A stretch of 64,000 nt of DNA from positions 2,605,001 through 2,669,000 of the forward strand of contig NZ_CP021431.1 of the NCBI RefSeq assembly GCF_002158905.1, read 5' to 3'. The notes below the pieces were generated by a model. It worked only from the letters and a program-made list of their open reading frames with translations. It was not told where the DNA came from and made no database searches. Each line of letters starts with the position of its first letter. The stretch's first letter is position 1. Below, one piece after another: positions 9,306 to 18,700 of this stretch. This stretch comes from Yoonia vestfoldensis (GTDB lineage Bacteria > Pseudomonadota > Alphaproteobacteria > Rhodobacterales > Rhodobacteraceae). The translations under genes were made by a program, and so were the position numbers.

Positions 9306-9940
9306 TGCATATCCCCGATGGGATCCTGCCCCTTGGGCTGACCTTGGGCGGCTGGGCGGTCGCGGCGGGGCTGACGGCGGTCTGCCTGAACCGGATCGCG
9401 GCCCAGCCCGACCCGCGCGCGGGCTTGCCACGCGCCTCGATGATGACAGCAGCCTTTTTCGCTGCCTCGCTGATCCATATCCCGGTGCCGCCCAGCAGCG
9501 TGCATCTGATGCTGCCGGGGCTGATGGGGGCGATGCTGGGCTGGTATGCGCTGCCCGCGATCCTGATCGGGCTGACATTTCAGGCGGTGATGTTCGGGCA
9601 TGGCGGGCTGACCACTTTGGGGGTGAATGCGGTGATCCTGGGGCTGCCTGCGCTGCTGGCCTTTGGGGTGACGCGCTTTCTGGGGCAGCTGAGGCAGCGC
9701 GCCGCGGCAGCGGTTCTGGGCTTTGCCACCGGCGCGGGGGCGGTTTTGCTGGCGGTTGCGCTTTTCGCCACGCTCCTGCTGGCGGGATTGCCCGCGCATC
9801 TGGATGCGGGTGCCGAACGTGCCGCGATCACGGCGCTGGCGCTGGCGCATCTGCCGCTGGCCTTGGCCGAGGGGATGGTCGTCGCCGCCGTGCTGGGCTT
9901 TCTGCGCCGCACCAACCCCGAGATGATCATTGCGCGCTGA
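9305..9940 (+). CDS. nikM: Nickel/cobalt ECF transporter substrate-binding membrane subunit
   Basis: 211-residue CbiM/NikM S-component. The N-terminal MHIPDG supplies the metal-binding amino terminus and His2, the defining feature of the family. The rest is about six or seven membrane helices with the conserved IHIPVPPSSVHLMLPG region. Start ATG at 9305 overlaps the nikL stop. The subunit binds the metal and works with NikL, NikQ and NikO. CbiM and NikM cannot be separated by motif alone. Nickel is chosen because of the NikR operator and the K/L accessory genes, and because no cobalamin riboswitch is seen. Confidence 0.88.
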   Translation: MHIPDGILPLGLTLGGWAVAAGLTAVCLNRIAAQPDPRAGLPRASMMTAAFFAASLIHIPVPPSSVHLMLPGLMGAMLGWYALPAILIGLTFQAVMFGHGGLTTLGVNAVILGLPALLAFGVTRFLGQLRQRAAAAVLGFATGAGAVLLAVALFATLLLAGLPAHLDAGAERAAITALALAHLPLALAEGMVVAAVLGFLRRTNPEMIIAR

Positions 9941-10652
9941 CCCGATCACCGACCCGCGCCTGCGGATCGCAGCACTGCTGGCGCTGGCCTTCAGCTTTTC
10001 CGCGCTGCATGGACCCCTTGCGCTGGGGCTGATGGTTGCGGCCACGATGGGCCTTGTCTGGCTGTCCGGCACGCCCGCCCGCCGCTTGCTACGGGCCTTG
10101 CGGCTGCCGGGTATTGTGGTGGCGGGGCTGGTCGTGGTCTTGCCCTTTACCAGCGGAGATCAAGTGATCGCGGCCTTTGGCCCTTTTGCGCTGCGCGCCG
10201 AGGGATTGGCCGCCGCCACCGGGATCGCGCTGCGCTTTGTGGCCATCTTTACATTGATCGTGGTGTTTGTGGGCGCGCTGCCTTTGGCGCATCTGATCGG
10301 GGCGCTGCGCGGTCTGGGGCTGCCCGCTCTCTTGGTGGATATGGCGCTGCTGACCCTGCGCCACATCGAGGATCTGCGCCATGATCTGGCGCGCATGCAG
10401 ACCGCGATGCGCCTGCGCGGCGGGCATCAATGGATGGGGCGGTTCCGCGCGACAGGCTGGCTGCTGGCAAGCCTTCTGCTGCGCAGCCATGCGCGGTCGG
10501 AACGGGTCTATCACGCGATGATCCTGCGCGGCCATGGGGCCAAGGGCGCTGCCCCCTCGGCTGCGGCCCAAGTGGCGCGCAGCGATAAATGGGCGCTGTC
10601 GGTCGTCTTTGGCCTTGCGGCCTGCCTGCTTGTGGTGGACCATCTGGCATGA
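9930..10652 (+). CDS. nikQ: ECF transporter transmembrane (T) subunit
   Basis: 240-residue polytopic protein of the CbiQ/EcfT family. It couples the ATPase NikO to the metal-binding subunit NikM. The conserved cytoplasmic motif RSERVYHAMILRGHG, which contacts the ATPase, is present near residue 185. Translation probably starts at TTG 9930, overlapping the last 11 bases of nikM; no good ATG lies nearby. The stop overlaps the ATG of nikO. All genes of this operon overlap, so stoichiometric synthesis by coupled translation is likely. Confidence 0.88.
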   Translation: MRADPITDPRLRIAALLALAFSFSALHGPLALGLMVAATMGLVWLSGTPARRLLRALRLPGIVVAGLVVVLPFTSGDQVIAAFGPFALRAEGLAAATGIALRFVAIFTLIVVFVGALPLAHLIGALRGLGLPALLVDMALLTLRHIEDLRHDLARMQTAMRLRGGHQWMGRFRATGWLLASLLLRSHARSERVYHAMILRGHGAKGAAPSAAAQVARSDKWALSVVFGLAACLLVVDHLA

Positions 10653-11449
10653 CGCTGCCCTTGCTCCAGACCCAAGCGCTCTGCCTGACCCGCCCCAGCG
10701 GCGAAAAGGTCTTGCAAGAGGTGTCATTGCAAATCGCCCAAGGCGAACGGATCGGGCTGATCGGCCCGAACGGGGCGGGCAAGACCACGCTGATGCTCTG
10801 CCTGACTGGCGTGATCCGCGCCTCTGCGGGCGAGGTCCGGATGGACGGCACCCCCGTCGCGCCCGGCGGGTTTCACCCCGAGATGGGTTTCGTGTTCCAA
10901 CAGGCCGAGGACCAATTATTCAGCCCCAGCGTCGCCGAGGATGTGGCCTTTGGCGCGCGCAATCTGGGGCTGTCGGGGGCGGCGCTGGACAAGACCGTGG
11001 CCGCGGCCCTGACCCGTGTGGGGATCACCGCATTGGCAGACCGGCCGGTGCATCACCTATCGGGCGGCGAAAAGCGGCTGGCCTGTCTGGCGGGGGTGCT
11101 GGCCATGTCACCACGGCTGTTGCTGCTGGACGAGCCTTCGGCCGCATTGGACCTGCGCAACCGCAGGCGGTTGATCGAGCTGCTGGGCGGCATGGATCAG
11201 GCGATGCTGATCGCCAGCCATGATCTGGAACTGGTGCTGGAATTATGCCCCCGCGTGATCCTGATCGACGATGGCCAGATCATGGCCGATGGGGCGGCGC
11301 GCAGCGTGCTTGGCGATGCGGCGCTGATGGCGCGCCACGGCCAAGAGGTGCCACATTCACTGATCCATCACGCGCGGGTCGATCACGCCCACCAAAGGCA
11401 CGTCGTAGAGATCAAAGCGGATCAACGGACCGGCGCTGATCGTCGCTAG
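10649..11449 (+). CDS. nikO: ECF transporter ATP-binding subunit
   Basis: 266-residue ABC ATPase. It has Walker A GPNGAGKTT, Q-loop FQQAEDQLF, signature LSGGEKRL, Walker B LLLLDEPSAALD and the switch histidine in ASHDLE. It powers nickel uptake through NikM/NikQ. The ATG at 10649 overlaps the nikQ stop. The last 31 codons run antisense through the 3' end of the convergent gene 11357-12916, giving a tail (HARVDHAHQRHVV...) not expected in the family. The functional protein probably ends near HGQEVPHSL, and the tail looks like read-through into the neighbour. Confidence 0.9.
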   Translation: MTLPLLQTQALCLTRPSGEKVLQEVSLQIAQGERIGLIGPNGAGKTTLMLCLTGVIRASAGEVRMDGTPVAPGGFHPEMGFVFQQAEDQLFSPSVAEDVAFGARNLGLSGAALDKTVAAALTRVGITALADRPVHHLSGGEKRLACLAGVLAMSPRLLLLDEPSAALDLRNRRRLIELLGGMDQAMLIASHDLELVLELCPRVILIDDGQIMADGAARSVLGDAALMARHGQEVPHSLIHHARVDHAHQRHVVEIKADQRTGADRR

Positions 11450-12916
11450 GGCCTGCGCCTGCAACACCGCGCGTTGCGCATCGGACAGCCGCTTTTGCGG
11501 CGCGATCAGGCTGCGCACATCATGGCGGCGCGCCAGCGCGACCCGCTCGCTGGCTGCAAGATCGGCCGCGAACAGCGCCTTGGTCACGGCCTGCCGCGCG
11601 GCCAGATCGGTGATCAGTGGTTCCGGCCATGGCACCGACAAGACCTTCTGCCCCGTCGCGACAACAGGCCAGGCGCTGGTCAGAAAGGCTGCCACCGGCT
11701 GATCATCCGCGATATCGGCGGTCAGCGTCTCGGCGGCCTGATAGAACGTCACCGCGCCCGGCTTTGTGGCCGGTGCCGTGATCCCGATGATATGGGCCAC
11801 CAGCCCTAGCGTCGTCACATTGGCCGCCGCAATCAAACCAAGCAGCAGCAAACGCCTGCGGTCCGCCCCGATATCGGTCAGGATATAGAATGCCAGACCG
11901 ATATGCAGCACCAAGACCAAGGGCATCAGGAACCGGCCCGCCAGTTGGAACCCGCCCAGCCCGACCAAATAGATGCAAAAGAAAACGCCAGCCATCAGCA
12001 ACAAGGCGCGGCTTTCGGGCCTGCGCATCCCCGCCAGCCCAAGGATCGAGGGGACAAATGCCGCAATCAGATAGATCGGGGCATAAAACGCTGGCCCACC
12101 TTCCCAGCTGGCATTGCCGGGGCGCAGGATAATCGCGATCGCGTTGAAATGCGGCCAAAGCGCGGACAGGGCAACCGCCAGCAGCAGCGCCGACAGCACG
12201 CGCATCCGCGCAGCGACCCGGCCATGCGGCCAGCAAAGCGCAAAGCTGCCCGCCCCGATGAACCCGATCACGGCGCCAAGCTGATGGGTCGTGAACATGA
12301 AAGCCGCCAGCACAAACAGCGCGACCACAAAGACAGGCTGCACAAGGCTGCGCACCACCAGCGCCCATAACAAAAAGCTGCACCCAATCATATATGTCGC
12401 CGGATAGGCCGCGGCATAGTATAAGGTGAACGGCGAATGAAAGCCGGTGTGCTGGATCGGCAGCACCCATCCCAGCATAAGACACAACAACAGCACCAGC
12501 GGCGCCCAAGGCGCAGGATGCAAGGCGCGCGCAAAGACATAGACCCCGATGCCAAACAGCGCCATCGCGCCATATCCCGCCAAAGCCAGCACCTGCCAGA
12601 CATCCAGCGCCCCGACCCGCGCAAGGCCCGCCCAGGCGACCCAAAGCGGCTGGAAATGACGCGACCCGACCTCAGAGACGATAAACGGATTGCCCGGCGC
12701 ATCCGGATTGTCGATCAAGGCCTGCAAGGCCGCGGCATGTTGCCAGATGTCACTGCCGGGATGTTCGGCCAACATGCCCCGCGCCGAGAGCCAGGCGCAA
12801 AGCCCCAGACCCGCTGTCGCAACAAGCGCATAAACCAGATCGGGGCGTCCGATGCTTTTGGCGTGCTGCGGCTTGGCACGGCGACCACCCAAGGGACCCT
12901 GATCAACGGTTGACAC
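11357..12916 (-). CDS. Polytopic membrane protein, possible GT-C-type glycosyltransferase
   Basis: 519-residue integral membrane protein. A short cytoplasmic N-terminus is followed by about ten hydrophobic helices, with charged loops (HPGSDIWQHAAALQAL after the first helix; HTGFHSPFTLYYAAAYPATY mid-protein). The C-terminal soluble portion is about 130 residues. An acidic loop after the first helix and this length are reminiscent of GT-C fold glycosyltransferases, but no family motif is clear enough to name. It is monocistronic and convergent with nikO, overlapping it by 93 bases. A 7-bp palindrome (CAACTGG-N5-CCAGTTG, 12928-12946) sits just upstream of its start and could be an operator. Confidence 0.65.
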   Translation of the reverse strand: MSTVDQGPLGGRRAKPQHAKSIGRPDLVYALVATAGLGLCAWLSARGMLAEHPGSDIWQHAAALQALIDNPDAPGNPFIVSEVGSRHFQPLWVAWAGLARVGALDVWQVLALAGYGAMALFGIGVYVFARALHPAPWAPLVLLLCLMLGWVLPIQHTGFHSPFTLYYAAAYPATYMIGCSFLLWALVVRSLVQPVFVVALFVLAAFMFTTHQLGAVIGFIGAGSFALCWPHGRVAARMRVLSALLLAVALSALWPHFNAIAIILRPGNASWEGGPAFYAPIYLIAAFVPSILGLAGMRRPESRALLLMAGVFFCIYLVGLGGFQLAGRFLMPLVLVLHIGLAFYILTDIGADRRRLLLLGLIAAANVTTLGLVAHIIGITAPATKPGAVTFYQAAETLTADIADDQPVAAFLTSAWPVVATGQKVLSVPWPEPLITDLAARQAVTKALFAADLAASERVALARRHDVRSLIAPQKRLSDAQRAVLQAQALATISAGPLIRFDLYDVPLVGVIDPRVMDQ

Positions 12917-13139
12917 AATAACATATCCAACTGGTTACCCCAGTTGCATAGCGGAACCGGACAGCGCGCGAAAAGCGAAATCAACGCGATGGGCAAAATC
13001 CATGCGGCGCTGCGCAAAACGGCACCAGCGCCGCAGATGACCGGCCCGCCCCGCGCCCCTGCGCTGCGGCTTTGATCTGGCGCAGCAGGGCGGCGCGGTG
13101 GTAAGGCTGACCCGCATAATCGGCAGCGGAACGCGCATC

Positions 13140-14048
13140 ATGATCATCCTGACAATCTGGCCGCTCTTCGCGCTGATCTGCCTTGGCTTTGCGATGGCGC
13201 GCGCGGGCTTTCCCGAACCGGGGTTCTGGCCTGCGGCGGAGCGGGTCAATTATTACATCCTGTTTCCCGCCCTGCTGGTCGGCAGCCTGGGCACAGCGCC
13301 TTTGGGCGATCCCGCGATCTGGCGGCTGGGCGGGGCCGCTTTTGCGGCAATCGGGCTGGCGGCGCTGGGGCTATACGTCTGGCGGTGGCGGTATCCTTCG
13401 CCTGCCGCGCGTTTCGGCCCGAGCTTGCAGGGGGTCGTGCGGATCAACACCTATCTGGGGCTGGCGATCACGGCGAGCCTGGCCGGCGCAGCTGGCATCG
13501 AACGCGCGGCCATCGTGCTGGCGGTGATCGTGCCGCTGGTCAATATGCTGTCGATCATGGCGCTGGCCGAACAAAGCGAATCCCGCCAAGTGCTGGCGAT
13601 CCTGCGCATGATGGCGCGCAACCCGCTGATCCTGGCCTGCGCGCTGGGGATCACATTGGCGCTCAGCGGGATCGGCCTGCCCTTTGGCACCGGGGCGTTC
13701 TTTGCGCTGATCGGACAGGGCAGCCTGCCGCTGGGGCTGTTATGCGTCGGGGCGGCGCTGCGTCCGGGGGCGCTGCGGTCGGATATCACCGCCATCGGCG
13801 TCAACAGCGCGCTGCGCCTGTTCGCCATGCCGCTTTTGGCGATCGGGATGGCGCAGATCTTTGGGCTGGACGGGATCGAGGCGCTTGTGCTGGTGATCTT
13901 TTTCGCCATCCCGACCGCGCCGACATCTTATGTGCTGACCCGGCAATTCGGCGGCGATGCGACCTATATGGCCGGCCTCGTGACAGCGCAGACGCTGGTC
14001 TCGGTGCTCAGCATCCCGCTTGTGCTGCTGATCTTCGGGGCAAGCTGA
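13140..14048 (+). CDS. AEC-family transporter (auxin efflux carrier superfamily)
   Basis: 302-residue protein with about ten hydrophobic segments. The N-terminal half (IWPLFALICLGFAMARAGFPE) and C-terminal half (AIPTAPTSYVLTRQFGGDATYMAG...) are typical of the AEC/BASS-like fold. The conserved PTAPTSYVLA-type motif near the end is present. Members export small organic acids or similar solutes across the inner membrane; the substrate here is unknown. I start at ATG 13140 because the protein then opens directly into the first helix. A GTG at 13098 in frame would add 14 charged residues. Confidence 0.85.
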   Translation: MIILTIWPLFALICLGFAMARAGFPEPGFWPAAERVNYYILFPALLVGSLGTAPLGDPAIWRLGGAAFAAIGLAALGLYVWRWRYPSPAARFGPSLQGVVRINTYLGLAITASLAGAAGIERAAIVLAVIVPLVNMLSIMALAEQSESRQVLAILRMMARNPLILACALGITLALSGIGLPFGTGAFFALIGQGSLPLGLLCVGAALRPGALRSDITAIGVNSALRLFAMPLLAIGMAQIFGLDGIEALVLVIFFAIPTAPTSYVLTRQFGGDATYMAGLVTAQTLVSVLSIPLVLLIFGAS

Positions 14049-14125
14049 CGATTTTGCGCCCGCACGGAACCTAAGCCCCGAACCCGCGTTCTTGTGTCGT
14101 ATGTTTTGACGCGACAAAGGAGACC

Positions 14126-14326
14126 ATGATGAATTGGGATACAGTCAAAGGCAAATGGAAGCAGATGGGCGGCAGCGCCAAGGAAAAATGGGGCGAGCTG
14201 ACCGATGATGACCTGCAACAAATCGACGGCCAGCGCGAGCAGCTGGTCGGCAAGCTGCAGGAAAAATACGGCCTGGCCAAGGACGAAGCCGAACGCCAGG
14301 TCGATGATTGGGCCAGCAAGACCTGA
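14126..14326 (+). CDS. CsbD-family stress protein
   Basis: 66-residue hydrophilic, lysine- and glutamate-rich protein with the CsbD pattern (WDTVKGKWKQMGGSAKEKWGELTDDDL...LVGKLQEKYG...AERQVDDW). CsbD-like proteins are general stress proteins of unknown mechanism, in many bacteria induced by osmotic or stationary-phase stress. A strong AAAGGAG lies upstream of two adjacent ATG codons. A stem with TTTT follows at 14350-14374, so it is a single-gene unit. Confidence 0.9.
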   Translation: MMNWDTVKGKWKQMGGSAKEKWGELTDDDLQQIDGQREQLVGKLQEKYGLAKDEAERQVDDWASKT

Positions 14327-14349
14327 TCTTTGACACAGGCCTTAGATCA

Positions 14350-14374
14350 GCGGTCGCCATCGGCGGCCGCTTTT
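14350..14374 (+). terminator. Intrinsic terminator of the CsbD gene
   Basis: A 9-bp stem, GCGGTCGCC-ATC-GGCGGCCGC with one G-U pair, followed by TTTT. It lies 23 bases after the stop codon. Confidence 0.7.
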
Positions 14375-14400
14375 CATTTGGCCATAGTGCCAGAGATAAG

Positions 14401-14486
14401 TGGTGCCCGCGGCCGGACTCGAACCGGCACGGCCTTGCGGCCAAGAGATTTTAAGTCTCCGATGTCTACCATTCCACCACGCGGGC
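14401..14486 (-). tRNA. tRNA-Leu (UAA anticodon)
   Basis: 86-nucleotide class II tRNA. The acceptor stem GCCCGCG pairs with CGCGGGC, followed by the discriminator A and an encoded CCA end. The anticodon loop reads ACTTAAAAT, giving UAA. The long variable arm CTTGGCCGCAAGGCC... is typical of leucine tRNAs, and the T-arm contains GGTTCGAGTCC. Confidence 0.95.
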
Positions 14487-14540
14487 GCGCAGAGCGCATA
14501 TCGCTTTCCTAAGCAAGCCCGCACCCGGCGGCAAGGCGGA

Positions 14541-15080
14541 TCACAATTCCACCCCCGGCGGTGTCACCAAAAGTGCACGTTCTTCCAGCCAGGGGTTCAA
14601 CGCCAGCGCCGCGCGCAGCACTGTCTGCGCCTCGGCATCGCGGCCCAGCCCCATCAGCGTCAACGCCTTGCCCGACAAGGCCGCAACATGGCGCGGATTG
14701 ATCGCAAGGGCCGCATCCAGATCGACCAATGCGGCGGCGAAGTCGCGTTGCAGATAGAAGGCAAAGGCACGCTGGTTATAGCCTTCGGCATAATCGGGGC
14801 AATAAGCAACCAGCGCATCAAACCGCGCCACGGCAATCGCGGGCCTGCCGCCCTGCAACAGCGCCATGCCTGCATCCAGCATCGCCTTTGCCGTGGCATC
14901 GGGCGCATCGGTCCACAAACGCCACAGGCCTTGCGTCAGTATCGCCGCCTCTGTCGCGGTGCGGGCTGTGCCCAGATCGGCAATGATCCGGCCTTGGGCT
15001 GCCGCATGATCAGGGGCCGCAGGGCAAATCTCGGCCACCGCAGGCGTCGCCAGCATGAAAATCAAGGACATCATCCGCAT
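14541..15080 (-). CDS. Exported TPR-repeat protein
   Basis: 179-residue protein with a cleavable signal ([17 protein letters not shown]) and two to three tetratricopeptide repeats in the second half ([34 protein letters not shown], then [31 protein letters not shown]). TPR domains mediate protein contacts, so a periplasmic scaffold role is likely, but no partner is evident. It stands alone between tRNA-Leu and putR. Confidence 0.8.
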   Translation of the reverse strand: MRMMSLIFMLATPAVAEICPAAPDHAAAQGRIIADLGTARTATEAAILTQGLWRLWTDAPDATAKAMLDAGMALLQGGRPAIAVARFDALVAYCPDYAEGYNQRAFAFYLQRDFAAALVDLDAALAINPRHVAALSGKALTLMGLGRDAEAQTVLRAALALNPWLEERALLVTPPGVEL

Positions 15081-15121
15081 GCATCATGATCTGCACCGGA
15101 TGCGCGCGAGGTCAAGTCCGC

Positions 15122-15613
15122 TTAAGCCTCGGGGCCGGGGGCAACGGGGGACAGGCCTTCTTCCTTGACCGTCTGCATCGCCACATAGGTCGAGGTATTG
15201 GACACATATGGCAGGGTCGAGATCTTCTCGGCCAGAACAACGCGGTAGCCGGTCATCCCCGCCGTGCGGACCTTCAACAAGTAATCAAAAGCGCCCGCGA
15301 TCAGGTGGCATTGTTCGACCTCGGGGATGCGCAGCACGGCGGCATTAAAGGCAGCCAGGGATTTTTCGCGGGTGTCGCTCAGGCGGACCTCGACGAATGC
15401 CACATGGTCGCGGTCCAGCCGGATCGGATCATAAAGCGCGCGATAGCCGCGGATCACGCCGGTTTCCTCCAGCCGGCGCAGCCGCGCCTGGGTGGGCGAT
15501 TTCGACAGGCCGATCCGGCGCGCAAGATCGGTGATGCTGATGCGGCCCTCGACGGCCAGCACGTCAAGGATCTTTCGGTCGAATTTATCCAGTTCGCTGT
15601 TCTTTTCGGTCAT
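15122..15613 (-). CDS. putR: Lrp/AsnC-family regulator of proline degradation
   Basis: 163-residue Lrp-type regulator. The N-terminal winged helix (DKFDRKILDVLAVEGRISITDLARRIGLSKSPTQARLRRLEE) precedes an effector-binding RAM domain (EVEQCHLIAGAFDYLLKVRT). It is divergent from putA, with about 100 bases between the start codons. PutR activates putA in response to proline in Rhodobacter and Agrobacterium. Because PutA here lacks its own DNA-binding domain, a separate regulator is expected. The identification rests on family plus position. Confidence 0.88.
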   Translation of the reverse strand: MTEKNSELDKFDRKILDVLAVEGRISITDLARRIGLSKSPTQARLRRLEETGVIRGYRALYDPIRLDRDHVAFVEVRLSDTREKSLAAFNAAVLRIPEVEQCHLIAGAFDYLLKVRTAGMTGYRVVLAEKISTLPYVSNTSTYVAMQTVKEEGLSPVAPGPEA

Positions 15614-15717
15614 GATAACCCTAACTTTTCATCACTCTGTCCTGCAAAAATCGCATTAGCAGGCAAAACGTCTTTTCACAATCGGCTATGATGGATCATC
15701 TGGATAAGGATTCCACC

Positions 15718-18700
15718 ATGCCCCGTGACACTGCCCTGACTTTGCGTGATGCCATTGATGCCGCGATCTACAGCGACGAATCCGCTGCGGTGGCAGGCTT
15801 GGTGAAAACCGCCGCCCTCTCTGACAGCGACCGCGCCCGGATCTGCGACCGCGCGGCGGGTCTTGTCACCCAGATCCGCAACAGTGCCGACCCGGGATTG
15901 ATGGAAGTCTTCCTTGCCGAATATGGCCTGTCCACCGATGAAGGCATCGCGCTGATGTGCCTGGCCGAGGCTTTGCTGCGCGTCCCCGATGCCGACACGA
16001 TGGATGATCTGATCGAGGACAAGATCGCGCCATCCGATTGGGGCAAGCATCTGGGGCATTCGGCCTCCTCGCTGGTCAATGCCTCGACCTGGGCGCTGAT
16101 GCTGACAGGCCGCGTGCTGGATGATGAAAAGCCGGGGATCACGCGGCACCTGCGCTCGGCGGTCAAACGGCTGGGCGAGCCGGTGATCCGCACCGCCGTG
16201 GCGCGTGCGATGCGCGAAATGGGGCGGCAATTCGTGCTGGGCGAGACGATTCAAAAGGCGATGAAACGGGCCGATGGGATGCAGGCCAAAGGCTTTACCT
16301 ATAGCTATGACATGCTGGGCGAGGCCGCGCGCACCGAAGCCGACGCCAAACATTACCACCTGGCCTATTCGCGGGCGATTTCGGCGATTGCCGATCATTG
16401 CATGCATGGCTCGGTCGCAGAAAACCCCGGCATTTCGGTCAAACTCTCGGCGCTGCACCCACGCTATGAGGTCGCCCAACAAGCGCGGGTGATGGACGAG
16501 CTGGTGCCGCGCGTACGCGCCTTGGCACTGCTCGCGAAATCCGCAGGCATGGGGTTCAACATCGACGCAGAAGAAGCCGACAGGCTGGCGCTGTCACTCG
16601 ACGTGATCCATGCGGTGCTGGCCGATCCGGCGCTGGCCAAATGGGACGGGTTCGGCGTGGTCGTGCAGGCCTATGGGCAACGCGCGCCTTTGGTGATCGA
16701 CCAGCTCTACCAGATGGCCAATGACCTTGACCGCAAGATCATGGTGCGTCTGGTCAAAGGCGCCTATTGGGACGCGGAAATCAAACGCGCGCAGGTGCAG
16801 GGGATCGACGGCTTTCCCGTCTTCACCGCCAAACAACATACCGACATCAGCTATATCGCGAATGCGCGCAAATTGCTGGGCCTGACCGACCGGATCTATC
16901 CGCAATTCGCCACCCATAACGCGCATACCGTGGCGGCCGTGCTGGATATGGCGGCCCAGATGGGGCGCGGCAAAGACACATTCGAATTCCAGCGCCTGCA
17001 TGGCATGGGCGAAACCCTGCATAAAATCGTTCTGGACGCCGAAAAGACGCGCTGCCGGATCTACGCCCCTGTGGGCGCACATGAAGACTTGCTGGCCTAT
17101 CTTGTCCGGCGGCTGCTGGAAAACGGGGCCAATTCCAGCTTCGTCAACCAGATCGTGGACGAATCCGTGCCCGCCAGCGTCGTCGCCGCCTGCCCTTTCG
17201 ATGCCGCAGGCCCGCGCCACGACCTGCCGACAGGCCCCGCGCTTTTCGGACCCGCGCGGATCAATTCCAAAGGCTGGGACCTGACACATCAACCCACGCT
17301 GGATGCCATCGACAAGGCCCGCGCGCCCCTACGCGACGCCACCTATCTCGCAGGCCCCCTGACATCTTCCGAGCCCAAATATCCCCGCCGGAGGCATGAA
17401 AGTTCATCTCCCGTCCTCAACCCGGCACAGCCCGACGATATCGTGGGGCAAGTGACACCCGCCACCCCCGACGACGTGGCCGATGCCTTGGCCGGTGCCG
17501 CGGTCTGGACCGCCGACCACAGCACCCGCGCCGATGTGCTGCGCAAAGCCGCCGATGCGCTCGAAGCCGATGCCGATACGCTTTTCGCGATCCTCGCGCG
17601 CGAGGCGGGCAAGACCCTGCCCGACGCCGTGGCCGAACTGCGCGAGGCGGTGGATTTCCTGCGCTATTACGCCAATGAGGCCAACGCCCAGCGGCAGGGA
17701 CGCGGCATCTGGACCTGCATCAGCCCGTGGAACTTTCCGCTGGCGATCTTTCTGGGGCAGATCTCGGCCGCGCTGGCCGCAGGCAATGCGGTCATCGCCA
17801 AACCAGCCGAACAAACGCCGCTGGTGGCCTTCCGCGCGGTGCAGATCCTGCATGACGCGGGCGTGCCTGTCAGCGCGCTGCAATTCCTGCCCGGCGGCGG
17901 CGCAATCGGCGCAGCCCTGACCGCAGATGCGCGCATCAACGGCGTGGCCTTCACCGGATCGACGGCAACAGCGCTGAAAATCCGCGCCAGCATGGCGCAA
18001 CATTGCGCGCCCGGCACGCCGCTGATCGCCGAAACCGGCGGGCTGAATGCGATGATCGTGGACAGCACCGCGCTGCCCGAACATGCCGTGCGCGATATCG
18101 TGAATGGCGCGTTCCGCTCTGCCGGGCAGCGCTGTTCGGCCCTGCGCTGCCTTTATGTGCAAAGCGATATCGCCGACAAGCTTCTGACCATGCTCAAAGG
18201 CGCGATGGAGGAACTGTCGGTCGGCAACCCGTGGCATCTGTCCACCGATCTGGGGCCGGTCATCGATGCCGCCGCCCATAAGACCATCGCCGATCACATC
18301 AGCCAGGCCGCCAGCGACGGGCGGATCCTGCACCAGATCAATGCCCCCGCGCAGGGGCATTTCATCGCCCCCACGATGATCCGCGTGCAAGGCATCGCCG
18401 AGATGACGCGCGAGATTTTCGGCCCGGTCCTGCATGTGGCCACTTTCGCCGCGCGCGATCTTGACCGGGTGATCGCGGATATCAACGCCACGGGCTATGG
18501 GCTGACTTTCGGGCTGCACACACGGATCGACGACCGGGTGCAAACCATCGTCGAACGGATCGAGGCGGGCAATATCTATGTCAACCGCGACCAGATCGGC
18601 GCGGTCGTGGGCAGCCAGCCTTTTGGCGGCGAGGGGCTGTCCGGCACCGGGCCAAAGGCCGGCGGGCCGCATTACCTGCCCCGTTTCGCGGCAGCAGACC

